From contig NZ_LMVC01000002.1 of assembly GCF_001510655.1 (NCBI RefSeq), forward strand, positions 393,700-457,699: 64,000 nucleotides of DNA, read 5' to 3'. Made by a program: the position numbers and the translations under genes. The notes under the pieces are model-generated. The model did not search any database and was not told the origin of the DNA. It was given only the letters and a program-made list of their open reading frames with translations. Below are positions 8,232 through 16,525 of this stretch, piece by piece (position 1 is the first letter of the stretch; every line of letters starts with the position of its first letter). Source of the DNA: Fictibacillus sp. FJAT-27399. Its GTDB lineage: Bacteria; Bacillota; Bacilli; Bacillales; Fictibacillaceae.

Positions 8232-9431
8232 TTGTCTAAAAGTCGTCGTCTTTTTACATCTGAATCAGTAACGGAAGGGCATCCGGATAAAATTTGTGAC
8301 CAAATTTCCGATGCGATCCTGGATGAAATCCTTGCAAACGACCCGAACGCACGTGTCGCTTGTGAAACATCCGTAACGACAGGCCTTGTGCTTGTTGCTG
8401 GTGAAATCACCACATCTACTTATGTTGATATTCCAAAAGTCGTTCGCGAAACGATCAAAGAAATCGGCTATGACCGTGCAAAATACGGTTTCGATTCTGA
8501 AACATGCGCAGTTCTTACATCCATTGATGAGCAGTCTGCGGATATCGCGATGGGTGTTGACCAAGCGCTTGAAGCTCGTGAAGGCTCAATGACTGATGAA
8601 GAAATCGAAGCGATCGGTGCTGGTGACCAAGGTCTTATGTTTGGTTATGCCAACAATGAAACACCTGAACTTATGCCGCTTCCGATCTCTTTGGCACACC
8701 GCCTGTCCCGCCGATTGGCTGAAGTGCGTAAAACCGAAGAAGTTCCTTACCTTCGTCCGGATGGTAAAACTCAAGTAACGGTGGAATATGATGAGGATGA
8801 CAAACCGGTTCGTATCGATACGATTGTTATCTCCACTCAGCACCATCCAGAAATTACACTTGAGCAAATTCAAGCCGACATTAAAGAACAAGTCATCAAG
8901 CCTGTTGTACCTGCAGAATTGATCGACGAAAACACAAAATACTTCATTAATCCGACTGGCCGTTTCGTTATCGGCGGACCACAAGGTGATGCTGGATTAA
9001 CTGGCCGTAAGATCATTGTTGATACGTATGGCGGATATGCTCGCCACGGTGGTGGAGCATTCTCCGGTAAAGATGCAACTAAAGTTGACCGTTCTGCAGC
9101 GTACGCCGCTCGTTACGTAGCGAAAAACATCGTTGCTTCCGGACTTGCTGACAAAGTAGAAGTTCAGCTTGCATATGCAATCGGTGTAGCACAGCCTGTA
9201 TCGATCGCTGTCAACACATTCGAAACAGGAAAAGTTTCTGAAGAAGTATTGGTTGATCTTGTGCGCCAAAACTTCGACCTTCGTCCTGCGGGAATCATTA
9301 AAATGCTTGACCTTCGCCGTCCAATCTACAAACAGACAGCGGCATACGGACACTTTGGCCGTACAGACGTTGAGCTTCCTTGGGAAAAAACAGATAAAGC
9401 AGAAGCACTTAAAGATCAAGCAAACGCATAA
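8232..9431 (+). CDS. metK: S-adenosylmethionine synthetase
   Basis: Makes S-adenosylmethionine from methionine and ATP in the cytosol. The 399-aa protein has the signatures [13 protein letters not shown] (N-terminal, ATP and methionine binding), [12 protein letters not shown] and [20 protein letters not shown] choose TTG at 8232-8234 because AAGGAGG (8218-8224) precedes it at seven bases; a longer in-frame start at 8196 has no ribosome site and would add residues not found in MetK. It is controlled by the S-box leader and followed by a terminator. Divergent from pckA. Confidence 0.97.
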   Translation: MSKSRRLFTSESVTEGHPDKICDQISDAILDEILANDPNARVACETSVTTGLVLVAGEITTSTYVDIPKVVRETIKEIGYDRAKYGFDSETCAVLTSIDEQSADIAMGVDQALEAREGSMTDEEIEAIGAGDQGLMFGYANNETPELMPLPISLAHRLSRRLAEVRKTEEVPYLRPDGKTQVTVEYDEDDKPVRIDTIVISTQHHPEITLEQIQADIKEQVIKPVVPAELIDENTKYFINPTGRFVIGGPQGDAGLTGRKIIVDTYGGYARHGGGAFSGKDATKVDRSAAYAARYVAKNIVASGLADKVEVQLAYAIGVAQPVSIAVNTFETGKVSEEVLVDLVRQNFDLRPAGIIKMLDLRRPIYKQTAAYGHFGRTDVELPWEKTDKAEALKDQANA

Positions 9432-9437
9432 TACATT

Positions 9438-9470
9438 GAAAAAACCGGCCTTTGGGCCGGTTTTTCTTTT
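9438..9470 (+). terminator. metK terminator
   Basis: AAAACCGGCC-TTTG-GGCCGGTTTT stem loop followed by T-rich sequence. Confidence 0.85.
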
Positions 9471-9637
9471 GAAATAAAGTTATTTTGATCAAAATAGGCA
9501 ATGATTGACCAGTTTTACGAGTAAAGAGACTACTTATTGAGTGAAATGATGGTGAGCCGACCCTTGATATGGAAATAACGAGGATTTTGCAAGTAACAAA
9601 GTGAATTTCTTTATGTAAGTAGAGTTTTGAGAAGAAC

Positions 9638-9731
9638 TTATTATCGATAAATCTTTTTTATTATCGATAAACAGATTATATTATCGAAAAACTAAATTTA
9701 TTATTGAAATCGACTAGTTTATTATCGATTT
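9638..9731. repeat. Five-copy, 20-bp-periodic repeat cluster TTATTATCGATAAA
   Basis: Copies begin at 9638 and 9658 (identical 14-mers TTATTATCGATAAA), 9678 (ATATTATCGAAAAA), 9698 (TTATTATTGAAATC) and 9719 (TTATTATCGATTT). Spacing is 20, 20, 20 and 21 bases, about two helical turns. The first two contain the perfect palindrome TTATCGATAA. The whole gap 9471-9757 is AT-rich and otherwise shows no gene. The function is unknown. Confidence 0.75.
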
Positions 9732-9757
9732 GTTATTTTACGAATCGATTTAAGTGT

Positions 9758-9922
9758 TTATTTTTGAAAAGGTGCCTTTACAATTAAATCCGGTGGTTTA
9801 TGCTCAAAGGTTTTCATGAATACAGGAAGCTTGAAGATTGCTGCTAGAGCGATTCTTGGATTGAGATTCGGACTGATTTCTTGCACAATCATCAAACGGT
9901 TTTCCTGTGGTGCTTTTTTCAT
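9758..9922 (-). CDS. Unrecognised 54-aa protein
   Basis: A short reading frame starts with ATG (9920-9922), after the strong ribosome site AGGAGGGG, and ends in TAA at 9758-9760. The product begins MKKAPQENRLMIVQEI and ends KAPFQK. It is basic, has no signal peptide and no clear membrane segment, though the middle (IALAAIFKLPVF) is hydrophobic. I do not recognise a family. It ends 27 bases from the repeat cluster at 9638-9731 and lies downstream of the PAP2 gene on the same strand, with a 17-base gap to that gene's stop codon, so the two may be cotranscribed. Confidence 0.62.
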   Translation of the reverse strand: MKKAPQENRLMIVQEISPNLNPRIALAAIFKLPVFMKTFEHKPPDLIVKAPFQK

Positions 9923-9939
9923 GTAACCCCTCCTAAATT

Positions 9940-10491
9940 TTATAAAAAGTAAGGAACGAGATAAACGTTGAGTAAAAACACGGAAAAGATTCCTGAGCTG
10001 ATCCCGAGGATCATACCGGCGAGCACGTCGGTTGGGTAATGAAGGCCTAGATACATACGCGAGATGCCAACAGACAACCCGAGCGGAAGCAGTAAGGTAA
10101 GCAATCCTGGATGGATGAAAGCGAGCGGGATGATGACCGAAAAGATCGCGGTCGTATGTCCTGAAGGGAAAGAATGGTCTTTCAGCGGATTACTGAAGGT
10201 CTTGGTACCCGCGATCATCAGATAAGGGCGTTTCCGTGGATAGCATTTCTTTGAGATCGCAACAGGAATATGGCTGAGAATAAGAGACAGGATTCCTGCA
10301 GCAGCAAATTTCTTCAGATCGGCAGGAATGGTAAGCAGGAGAAGCAGTGTAGTTAGAATGGTGCACGTTGCTCCGCCAATGTGAGTGATCCCATTGAAAT
10401 ACTTATCCAGCAAACGGTGCTGCAGTCTGCCGTTCACCCATTTAAATACATCACATTCCTTTTCATAGATCCAGCCGGTTACTCTTGCCAT
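9940..10491 (-). CDS. PAP2-family membrane phosphatase
   Basis: Type 2 phosphatidic acid phosphatase, 183 aa with about five membrane segments. All three catalytic motifs are seen: KKCYPRKRP, PSGHT and SRMYLGLHYPTDV. Such enzymes remove phosphate from undecaprenyl pyrophosphate or other lipid phosphates at the outer membrane face. Start ATG 10489-10491 follows AAGGAGG. It has its own position between cotJC and the 54-aa gene, all on the minus strand, but the cotJ terminator (10585-10617) lies between it and cotJC. The exact substrate cannot be told from sequence. Confidence 0.87.
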   Translation of the reverse strand: MARVTGWIYEKECDVFKWVNGRLQHRLLDKYFNGITHIGGATCTILTTLLLLLTIPADLKKFAAAGILSLILSHIPVAISKKCYPRKRPYLMIAGTKTFSNPLKDHSFPSGHTTAIFSVIIPLAFIHPGLLTLLLPLGLSVGISRMYLGLHYPTDVLAGMILGISSGIFSVFLLNVYLVPYFL

Positions 10492-10584
10492 GGAAGTCCT
10501 CCTTGCTTTATAACGATTTCCTTTTCAGATTACAAGAGGTTTATTGCCGCTGTTTAAAGGCAGTGTGAAGAAATTGTAAATAAA

Positions 10585-10617
10585 TGAAAAAACCGCCTGG
10601 ATGAATTCAAGCGGTTT
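10585..10617 (-). terminator. cotJABC terminator
   Basis: On the minus strand AAACCGCT pairs with GGCGGTTT, interrupted by one base, and is followed by six T. Confidence 0.7.
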
Positions 10618-10639
10618 GCAGCTTCCGGTATAAATGAGG

Positions 10640-11209
10640 TTAAAAGAAAACCTTCTGATCACGCTCTTCTTTTAGAATTTCAACAGCTTCACGGAACCGC
10701 ATGGAGTGGATGATCTCCCTTTCCCTCAAAAATCTCAGCCCGTCATTGAGATCTGGATCATCCGACATGTCGATCAGCCATTGATACGTAGCACGTGCTT
10801 TTTCCTCTGCTGCAATGTCTTCGTACAGGTCAGCGATCGGATCTCCTTTGGCTTGAATATAAGCTGTAGTAAATGGCACACCGTCTGCATTATGATAAAA
10901 GAGCGCGCTGTCATGATTGGCATAGTGGGTATCGAGCCCGGCATCCTTCATCTGCTGGGGAGTGGCATCCTTTGTCAATTTATAGATCATCGTGGCAATC
11001 ATCTCAAGATGGGCAAACTCCTCTGTTCCTATGTCGGTGAGCAAGCCGATGACCTTGTCAGGGATCGTATACCGTTGATTCAAATACCGTAATGCAGCAG
11101 CAAGCTCACCGTCTGCCCCGCCATATTGTTCAACCAAAAACTTAGCCAGCTTCGGATTGCATGTGCTGACTTTAACAGGATATTGCAACTTTTTTTCATA
11201 AATCCACAT
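10640..11209 (-). CDS. cotJC: Spore coat protein CotJC, manganese catalase family
   Basis: The 189-aa protein is the ferritin-like dimanganese catalase domain found as an inner spore coat component in Bacillus. Helix-borne metal ligands are recognisable in DIGTEEFAHLEMIATMI and DIAAEEKARATYQWL, and a later HSMRFREAVE. It sits at the end of the cotJABC operon, with AGGG upstream of its ATG (11207-11209). CotJC and CotJA interact in the coat. It may also destroy hydrogen peroxide. In B. subtilis the operon is made in the mother cell under sigma-E; I could not assign a sigma-E promoter here. Confidence 0.93.
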   Translation of the reverse strand: MWIYEKKLQYPVKVSTCNPKLAKFLVEQYGGADGELAAALRYLNQRYTIPDKVIGLLTDIGTEEFAHLEMIATMIYKLTKDATPQQMKDAGLDTHYANHDSALFYHNADGVPFTTAYIQAKGDPIADLYEDIAAEEKARATYQWLIDMSDDPDLNDGLRFLREREIIHSMRFREAVEILKEERDQKVFF

Positions 11210-11233
11210 AGTTGCCCTCCCATGGTTTTACTT

Positions 11234-11497
11234 TTATACCTGCCACGGCCAAGGTCCTTTGTTCCAATCCCAGGGAGCACCTGAATAACTGTTTCCGTAT
11301 TGCTGCATCGGCCCATATTTTGACTCAATGGCTTTCTTCAATTTTTTTCGTTCCTGGGCGAAATGATTGAACTGATGGATGCTGGCTGTGTCATTTGGAT
11401 GGGTATCTAAATACAGGGTTAATTCAACAAGTACAAAATCAACCGCCTGTAATTCCTCGAGGAGCTGATAATACTCAGCTGGAAGGCCTGTTTCCAT
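11234..11497 (-). CDS. cotJB: Spore coat protein CotJB
   Basis: Small coat protein of 87 aa, rich in aromatic and charged residues, ending in PWDWNKGPWPW, typical of CotJB. Start ATG 11495-11497 follows GAAGGAG. It lies six bases downstream of cotJA and 24 bases upstream of cotJC. Its biochemical role is unknown; it is a component of the spore inner coat. Confidence 0.9.
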   Translation of the reverse strand: METGLPAEYYQLLEELQAVDFVLVELTLYLDTHPNDTASIHQFNHFAQERKKLKKAIESKYGPMQQYGNSYSGAPWDWNKGPWPWQV

Positions 11498-11503
11498 TCC
11501 TGA

Positions 11504-11716
11504 TCAACTCCTTCTTTCATAAGGATTTTCATAGTAATCATAAAATGCCGGCCAAAGCGTTCCTTTTTTTAATGCTTCCTGTGGTGAGAACTGCGGCAGG
11601 TTATAGGGCTGGAATGTCATATATAAGTGAGGAGGAGTAGAATAATACTTTCTTCCGATCGGCTGGCATGGATCGAAATTGCTATGGAAAGGAACATAGG
11701 ATTTTACATGTTTCAA
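11504..11716 (-). CDS. cotJA: Spore coat associated protein CotJA
   Basis: 70-aa tyrosine- and proline-rich protein with the CotJA pattern CQPIGRKYYSTPPHLYMTFQP. It is first in the cotJABC operon and is needed in B. subtilis for coat assembly of CotJC. The start is TTG (11714-11716) with GGAGGTG at good spacing; no upstream ATG is available. Confidence 0.9.
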   Translation of the reverse strand: MKHVKSYVPFHSNFDPCQPIGRKYYSTPPHLYMTFQPYNLPQFSPQEALKKGTLWPAFYDYYENPYERRS

Positions 11717-11889
11717 AGGATTTCACCTCCGACAATCGTACTCTTACTAAATTATTTTCTAACGGTGGCAATTATGTGGATTTTATCAGGATAGAGCCTA
11801 CAATTTAAATAAGAAAACATCTTATGGTATGATTTATCAAGAACAGAAAAGTGATGAACGGAAAATAAAGAGGAAAGAAAGGGGAAGCC

Positions 11890-12291
11890 ATGTACGAAGG
11901 AGTCCATCATGTATCACTAGTAGTTACTGATTTGAAAAAAGCACTTTATTTTTATGAGGGAATCTTGGGTTTTTCGGCGAGCAAAGAGCGGCCTCAGTTC
12001 GGCTTTCCAGGTGTTTGGTACGATTTTGGGGCAACACAGCTTCATTTGATCGCAAACGCAAAAGGCAAGGCTTTGAGAGGAACGGATGAATTGGATAGCA
12101 GGGATGGCCATTTTGCCATCCGTGTTACAGATATTCCGAGACTGTTAAAAAAGCTGGACCACCATCAAATACCTTATTTAAATAAGCCGGATAATAAAAC
12201 ACCGTGGCATCAGGTTTATGTCAGTGATCCAGATGGAAATTTAATAGAATTTAACGGAGAGCGTCAGTCTGTTTCTGAAAGTGATTTATAA
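11890..12291 (+). CDS. Glyoxalase/VOC-family protein
   Basis: 133-aa vicinal oxygen chelate fold. Two beta-alpha-beta repeats are visible, and the metal-ligand pattern is complete: His in VHHVSL, His or Gln in TQLHLI, His in DGHFAI and Glu in GNLIEFNG. This supports a metal-dependent lyase, dioxygenase or thiol transferase, but the reaction cannot be named. The ATG follows AAGGGGAAGCC. The 3' end overlaps the convergent ytoA by 28 bases with no terminator seen between them. Confidence 0.8.
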   Translation: MYEGVHHVSLVVTDLKKALYFYEGILGFSASKERPQFGFPGVWYDFGATQLHLIANAKGKALRGTDELDSRDGHFAIRVTDIPRLLKKLDHHQIPYLNKPDNKTPWHQVYVSDPDGNLIEFNGERQSVSESDL

Positions 12292-12782
12292 TATTGCCCT
12301 TTTTCTTGGTATTCGCGGCGGATCCTGTCCATGTCGGCAATATCTTCTGCGTTCAGTTCCCGTATCACTTTGGCAGGACGGCCGAATGCAAGGGTGTTCG
12401 GCGGAATCTTTTTGCCCGGAGGTACGAGGCTGCCGGCCCCGATAAACGCTCCTTCACCGATTTCAGCGCCATCAAGTACAAGAGATCCCATGCCGATCAG
12501 TGCGTTTTTTCGAATGATGCTGCTATGTAAGATCACGCTGTGCCCAACGGTTACTCCGTCTTCCAGAATAAGAGGCCGATTAGGGCTCTGGTGAAGAACA
12601 GAATTATCCTGAACATTGACGCTATTGCCGATAATGGTAGGAGAAACATCTCCGCGTATCGACGTGTTAAACCAAATAGAGCTGTATTCACCGATCGTAA
12701 CATCGCCGGTAATGGTTACATAATCTGCAATATAGGCATTCTCTGCGATAACCGGGTGTTTGCCATTGTAAGGGTAAATCAA
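12264..12782 (-). CDS. ytoA: Gamma-carbonic anhydrase-like hexapeptide protein YtoA
   Basis: Left-handed beta-helix protein of 172 aa made of hexapeptide repeats (VTITGDVTIGEYSSIWFN...). The three histidines expected for gamma-class metal binding can be seen in VLHQS, VGHSVILHSS. It belongs to the YrdA/CaiE/PaaY-like group and is named YtoA by similarity and context beside ytpA. Carbonic anhydrase activity is possible but unproven for this group. The start is TTG (12780-12782) after AGGATG. It converges on the VOC gene. Confidence 0.85.
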   Translation of the reverse strand: MIYPYNGKHPVIAENAYIADYVTITGDVTIGEYSSIWFNTSIRGDVSPTIIGNSVNVQDNSVLHQSPNRPLILEDGVTVGHSVILHSSIIRKNALIGMGSLVLDGAEIGEGAFIGAGSLVPPGKKIPPNTLAFGRPAKVIRELNAEDIADMDRIRREYQEKGQYYKSLSETD

Positions 12783-12820
12783 AATATCACATCCTATTTT
12801 GTATAAAATAATAAAAACAA

Positions 12821-12956
12821 GGCGTTTCAGCTTTTCTTGATCCAGCTTCAGCGGCTAAAAGCCTGGTCGTTTCGCTCTTTCACAAAATACAAAAAGCGTA
12901 TTTGTGTTCAAGAGCTCCAACAGCCTTCGCTTTTGACCAAGCCGCCTCAGCTTTTC
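12821..12956. repeat. Intergenic repeat with GGCG-TTCAGCTTTTC ends
   Basis: GGCGTTTCAGCTTTTC (12821-12836) and GCCGCCTCAGCTTTTC (12941-12956) frame the stretch. Its middle holds an imperfect dyad around CACAAAATAC / GTATTTGTG. The inverse of the first motif recurs at 16478-16494 with one mismatch (AGAAAAGCTGAAGCGCC). It looks like the dispersed noncoding repeats common in Bacillaceae. I see no gene in 12783-13014. Confidence 0.6.
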
Positions 12957-13014
12957 AACTTATTCTATCAAATGAAAGATTAATTGAAAATTATTTCGAG
13001 AAGGGGATGGGGTT

Positions 13015-13794
13015 ATGTGGAAGTGGGAAACTAAGGAGGAAGCTAAGGGTGTCGTCATTATGGTCCATGGCGCTGGAGAATACCATGGGCGCTATGAATG
13101 GGTCATTCAGCAATTTAATCTGGCTGGCTTTCACGTCCTTATGGGAGATCTTCCGGGACAGGGAACGACGACTCGCCGCAGGGGGCACATCGACTCGTTT
13201 GATGAATACATCACGGCCATCGAGACGTGGATTGGTGAAGCTGCTCACTACTACCTGCCCGTATTTCTCTTCGGACACAGCATGGGCGGGCTTGCTTCGA
13301 TCCGTGCGGTTACGGAAAGATCCTTTAATATCAAGGGCATCATTCTTTCTTCTCCATGCCTTGGACTCGCGAGCCAGCCGTCAAAGGGAATTGACACCTT
13401 ATCAAGAGTATTGAATAAAGTGGCGCCATCTGTTAAATTTGCTGCAAACATTGAGCCCGTAAATAAAACAAGGAATGAGCAGGTATTGCTCAGGGATTCA
13501 ACGGACACCCTTCTTGTAGACCGTGTATCTGTCAGATGGTACCGGGAGCTTGTGAATGCAATGAAGATGGCCCATACACATACCGGCCGGTTTCCAAACA
13601 TTCCGCTGCTCGTCATTCAGGCAGGAGATGACCGGATCGTCGACAAACTGGCTGTCCGTGACTGGTTTAACCGGATAGAACTGCACGACAAAATGTACAA
13701 AGAATATCCCGGACTGTATCATGAAGTACTGAATGAACCGGAAAGGGATGACGTGTTTAAATTTATTAAATCCTATTTGAATCTGCATTTTTGA
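13015..13794 (+). CDS. ytpA: Alpha/beta-hydrolase YtpA, lysophospholipase
   Basis: Monoacylglycerol lipase/lysophospholipase-type hydrolase of 259 aa. The nucleophile elbow is GHSMGG (near residue 89), the acid likely the Asp in AGDDRIVD and the His in YPGLYHEVLNE. In B. subtilis YtpA releases an acyl chain from phosphatidylglycerol to form bacilysocin, a lysophospholipid antibiotic, as reported for that species. The ATG follows AAGGGGATGG. It is 30 bases upstream of ytpB, the same pairing as in B. subtilis. Confidence 0.88.
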   Translation: MWKWETKEEAKGVVIMVHGAGEYHGRYEWVIQQFNLAGFHVLMGDLPGQGTTTRRRGHIDSFDEYITAIETWIGEAAHYYLPVFLFGHSMGGLASIRAVTERSFNIKGIILSSPCLGLASQPSKGIDTLSRVLNKVAPSVKFAANIEPVNKTRNEQVLLRDSTDTLLVDRVSVRWYRELVNAMKMAHTHTGRFPNIPLLVIQAGDDRIVDKLAVRDWFNRIELHDKMYKEYPGLYHEVLNEPERDDVFKFIKSYLNLHF

Positions 13795-13824
13795 TTTTTG
13801 ATAATTGCTAGGGGTGGGAATTGA

Positions 13825-14889
13825 ATGAGTGTACCGAATCAACCATGGGCATTAATGTATCGCATCTATCGCAATGTTCTGCCCGATGTTTCTCTCTTTC
13901 TTGAACAATGGCGTGAAAAAGCAGAATTGATTCCGAACGATGAACTTAGAAAACAAGCGTTGATGAGCATTGATACGAAGGAATTTCACTGCCAGGGAGG
14001 AGCGATTCTGGCCCTCCTGGCCGGAGATCAAAGAAAAAGAGTGATCGAATTTGTAGTGGCTTATCAGACGATCAGCGACTATCTGGATAATCTTTGTGAC
14101 AGAAGCACATCGCTGGACCCGCTGGATTTTGAGGCTCTTCACGAATCAATGATCCATGCGCTTACACCGGGTGCAGACCGCAAAAATTATTATCGCATGA
14201 GGGATGATCAGAATGACGGGGATTATTTATGGAGCCTTGTTCAAACCTGTCAGAACATTCTTAGTGAAATACCGCATTACGGTTCAATCTCGGATTCATT
14301 GCTTGATTTGGCTCACTATTATTGTGATCTGCAAATACATAAGCACGTGATCATTGAAGAAAGAGTTCCGCGGCTGCAGGCTTGGTTCAGCAGCCATAAA
14401 GATTCTATCCCAGCGATGAGCTGGTATGAGTTTTCAGCTTGTACAGGTTCAACGCTCGGTATTTTTTGCCTCGTTTCGTATGCATCACAGCAAAACCTTA
14501 CGAAGGAACAAGTGAAAGTCATTAAGAACGGCTACTTTCCGTGGGTGCAAGGCCTTCATATACTGCTCGACTATTTTGTGGATCAGGAAGAAGATAAAGA
14601 GGGCGGCGACCTTAATTTTTGCTCATATTATGAAAATGGCAATCAGCTTCTTGAGCGGTTTGGTCATTTCGTCCAGCAAGCGGATAACAGCATTGACCGC
14701 CTGCCAGACCGCAAGTTTCATAAATTGATCAACCGTGGTCTATTAGGCATCTATCTGGCTGACCAAAAAGTCGACCGCCATCCGGGAATTAAAAAGACGG
14801 CAGGGAAAATCATGAGAATGGGCGGAAGCTATACTCTCTTTTTCTATATGAACCGAAGACTAATGCAAAGATTAAGACCTTCCATCTAA
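13825..14889 (+). CDS. ytpB: Tetraprenyl-beta-curcumene synthase YtpB
   Basis: 354-aa all-helical class IB terpene synthase (DUF2600). In B. subtilis YtpB cyclises tetraprenyl diphosphate to tetraprenyl-beta-curcumene, the precursor of C35 sesquarterpenes of the cell and spore membrane. The acidic motif DYLDNLCDRS is visible near residue 90, with a second acidic cluster in DQEEDKEGGDLNF. ATG start after GGGGTGGG. Cotranscribed with ytpA. A bidirectional terminator follows its stop. Confidence 0.92.
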   Translation: MSVPNQPWALMYRIYRNVLPDVSLFLEQWREKAELIPNDELRKQALMSIDTKEFHCQGGAILALLAGDQRKRVIEFVVAYQTISDYLDNLCDRSTSLDPLDFEALHESMIHALTPGADRKNYYRMRDDQNDGDYLWSLVQTCQNILSEIPHYGSISDSLLDLAHYYCDLQIHKHVIIEERVPRLQAWFSSHKDSIPAMSWYEFSACTGSTLGIFCLVSYASQQNLTKEQVKVIKNGYFPWVQGLHILLDYFVDQEEDKEGGDLNFCSYYENGNQLLERFGHFVQQADNSIDRLPDRKFHKLINRGLLGIYLADQKVDRHPGIKKTAGKIMRMGGSYTLFFYMNRRLMQRLRPSI

Positions 14890-14937
14890 AAAAGGAGCGG
14901 AAACTGCTGCGGCAGCTTCCACTCCTTTTTATTTTTT
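14888..14937. terminator. Bidirectional terminator between ytpB and ytqB
   Basis: AAAAGGAG-CGGAA...GCTGC / GCAGC-TTCC-A-CTCCTTTT forms a long interrupted stem with A-run left and T-run right. It overlaps the ytqB stop codon (14929-14931). Confidence 0.75.
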
Positions 14938-15501
14938 CTCAATGGCGACAATATAGGGAGGATCGTTCTTTTGGTTGATGAATCCGTACTGCAGGACATG
15001 AGCCATTTGCTGATCGAGGCCTTGAGCATATTCCATGACTGCGTCTTTTTCCACTTTTCCTTCCGGGTGTCCGTGGTAGATCACCAATACAGCAAGGCCT
15101 CCCGGCGCCAGCAGGTCAAAAAGCTGATTTATGGCTTCGATGGTGGATTCACTCTGAGTTACAATTTCTTTATCTCCGCCAGGCAAATAGCCGAGATTAA
15201 AAACAGCACAGGCAATTTTCCCGTGATACGAATCTGGGATATATGATTTCATATGATGATGTCCGGTGTTAAAAAGCGTTACATTATCTTCGGCCCCATG
15301 CTCCAGCAGACGTTTTCTAGTGTTTTCAATCGCCTCTTCTTGTATATCAAAACCAAAAACATTGCCCTCGATACCGACGAGGCGGGAAAGGAATAATGTG
15401 TCATGGCCATTCCCGCATGTGGCGTCAATGACAGCACTGCCTTTTACAGCCGCACTTTCCAGCAATGTCCGTGCAAACGGAAGTATACCCTGGATCTTCA
15501 T
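14929..15501 (-). CDS. mnmM: tRNA 5-(aminomethyl)uridine methyltransferase MnmM (YtqB)
   Basis: 190-aa Rossmann-fold SAM-dependent methyltransferase with motif I VIDATCGNGHDTLFL and the later motif NLGYLPGGDKEIVT. YtqB has been renamed MnmM, which adds the methyl group of mnm5(s2)U at the tRNA wobble position in Gram-positive bacteria. The ATG overlaps the stop of ytqA by four bases (ATGA), so the two are translationally coupled. That pairing supports the same pathway. Function is by homology. Confidence 0.87.
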   Translation of the reverse strand: MKIQGILPFARTLLESAAVKGSAVIDATCGNGHDTLFLSRLVGIEGNVFGFDIQEEAIENTRKRLLEHGAEDNVTLFNTGHHHMKSYIPDSYHGKIACAVFNLGYLPGGDKEIVTQSESTIEAINQLFDLLAPGGLAVLVIYHGHPEGKVEKDAVMEYAQGLDQQMAHVLQYGFINQKNDPPYIVAIEKK

Positions 15502-16460
15502 AGTGGTTGTACCGTTTCCTTTTTATAAAATTTCCCTTGAAAGCTGTCCCTGCGTTTCATTTCGGATTCAATGGCATTCAGTACTTTCCACTTGTTCATG
15601 CTCCACATCGGCCCGATCAGCAGATCAGGCGGTCCGTCACCAGTGAGACGGTGGATCATCATGTCAGGGGGAAGGATTTCGAGCTGGTCGCAAACGAGCC
15701 CGACATACGTATCAAAATCTAAAAATTCCAGCATTCCCTGGTCATATTGCTTTACCATCGGCGTTTTTTTCAACAAGTGCAGCAGATGGATCTTTATGCC
15801 CTGCACATCGAGCTTGGCGACTTCTTTCGCGGTTTTCATCATCATTTCAGGTGTTTCCAGGGGAAGCCCGTTAATAATGTGGGAGCATACACGAATATTA
15901 TGCTTACGGAGCTTATTAACGCCATCAACATACGTTTGATAATCGTGTGCACGGTTAATAAGCAGAGCAGTCCGTTCATGGACCGTTTGCAGACCAAGCT
16001 CCACCCATAGATAGGTCCGTTCGTTCAGTTCGGCGAGATATTCGACTACATCATCAGGGAGACAATCCGGGCGGGTCGCGATCGCAAGGCCAACTACACC
16101 TTCCTGTTCCAAGACCGTCTCAAACATTTCCCGAAGTTTTTCAACTGGTGCGTACGTGTTGGAGAAGGCTTGAAAATACCCAAGATATTTCCCCTTTTTC
16201 CATTTACGGTGCATGCGTTCTTTGACGGTGTTGAACTGGGTGATCAAGTCATCACGCCGGTCTCCGGCAAAATCACCGGACCCGCTCTGAGAACAGAACG
16301 TACAGCCGCCATAAGCAGCTTTCCCGTCACGGTTTGGGCAGTCAAACCCGCCATCCAGCGTAATCTTAATAATCTTCTCATTAAAATGGCTCCGCAGATG
16401 CTGATTCCATGTATAAAAACGTTTATCGCCATAATGGGCGGGAATAATCGATTGAGACAT
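15498..16460 (-). CDS. mnmL: Radical SAM protein MnmL (YtqA)
   Basis: 320-aa radical SAM enzyme of the TIGR01212/YhcC type. The iron-sulfur cysteines are in DCPNRDGKAAYGGCTFCSQ, spaced CX10CX2C rather than the common CX3CX2C, as is usual for this family. Known blocks such as IKIHLLHLLKKTPM are present. YtqA, renamed MnmL, takes part with MnmM in mnm5(s2)U wobble-uridine synthesis. Upstream gene of the pair; the stop overlaps the start of mnmM. Confidence 0.87.
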   Translation of the reverse strand: MSQSIIPAHYGDKRFYTWNQHLRSHFNEKIIKITLDGGFDCPNRDGKAAYGGCTFCSQSGSGDFAGDRRDDLITQFNTVKERMHRKWKKGKYLGYFQAFSNTYAPVEKLREMFETVLEQEGVVGLAIATRPDCLPDDVVEYLAELNERTYLWVELGLQTVHERTALLINRAHDYQTYVDGVNKLRKHNIRVCSHIINGLPLETPEMMMKTAKEVAKLDVQGIKIHLLHLLKKTPMVKQYDQGMLEFLDFDTYVGLVCDQLEILPPDMMIHRLTGDGPPDLLIGPMWSMNKWKVLNAIESEMKRRDSFQGKFYKKETVQPL

Positions 16461-16477
16461 TGTGTCACTCCTTAGTT

Positions 16478-16525
16478 AGAAAAGCTGAAGCGCCCGTTTA
16501 GCGCTGAAATCCCGCATTCGGGCGC
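16478..16525 (+). repeat. Dispersed repeat fragment (AGAAAAGCTGAAGCGCC family)
   Basis: AGAAAAGCTGAAGCGCC (16478-16494) is the near-exact inverse of the motif at 12821. It is followed by CGGGCGCC and is GC-richer than its surroundings. The gap 16461-16755 otherwise holds only the promoter at 16690-16718. Confidence 0.55.

Noticed and set aside
8265-9419. Several minus-strand frames across metK
   Set aside because: Cysteine- and aromatic-rich shadows of a highly conserved gene with strong codon bias.
9638-9731. CRISPR array
   Set aside because: Period of 20 bp leaves no room for spacers, repeats are short and degenerate, and no cas gene is near.
11717-11800. Sigma-E promoter for cotJABC
   Set aside because: A CATAATT sequence is present but no -35 with acceptable spacing; family knowledge alone does not justify a coordinate.
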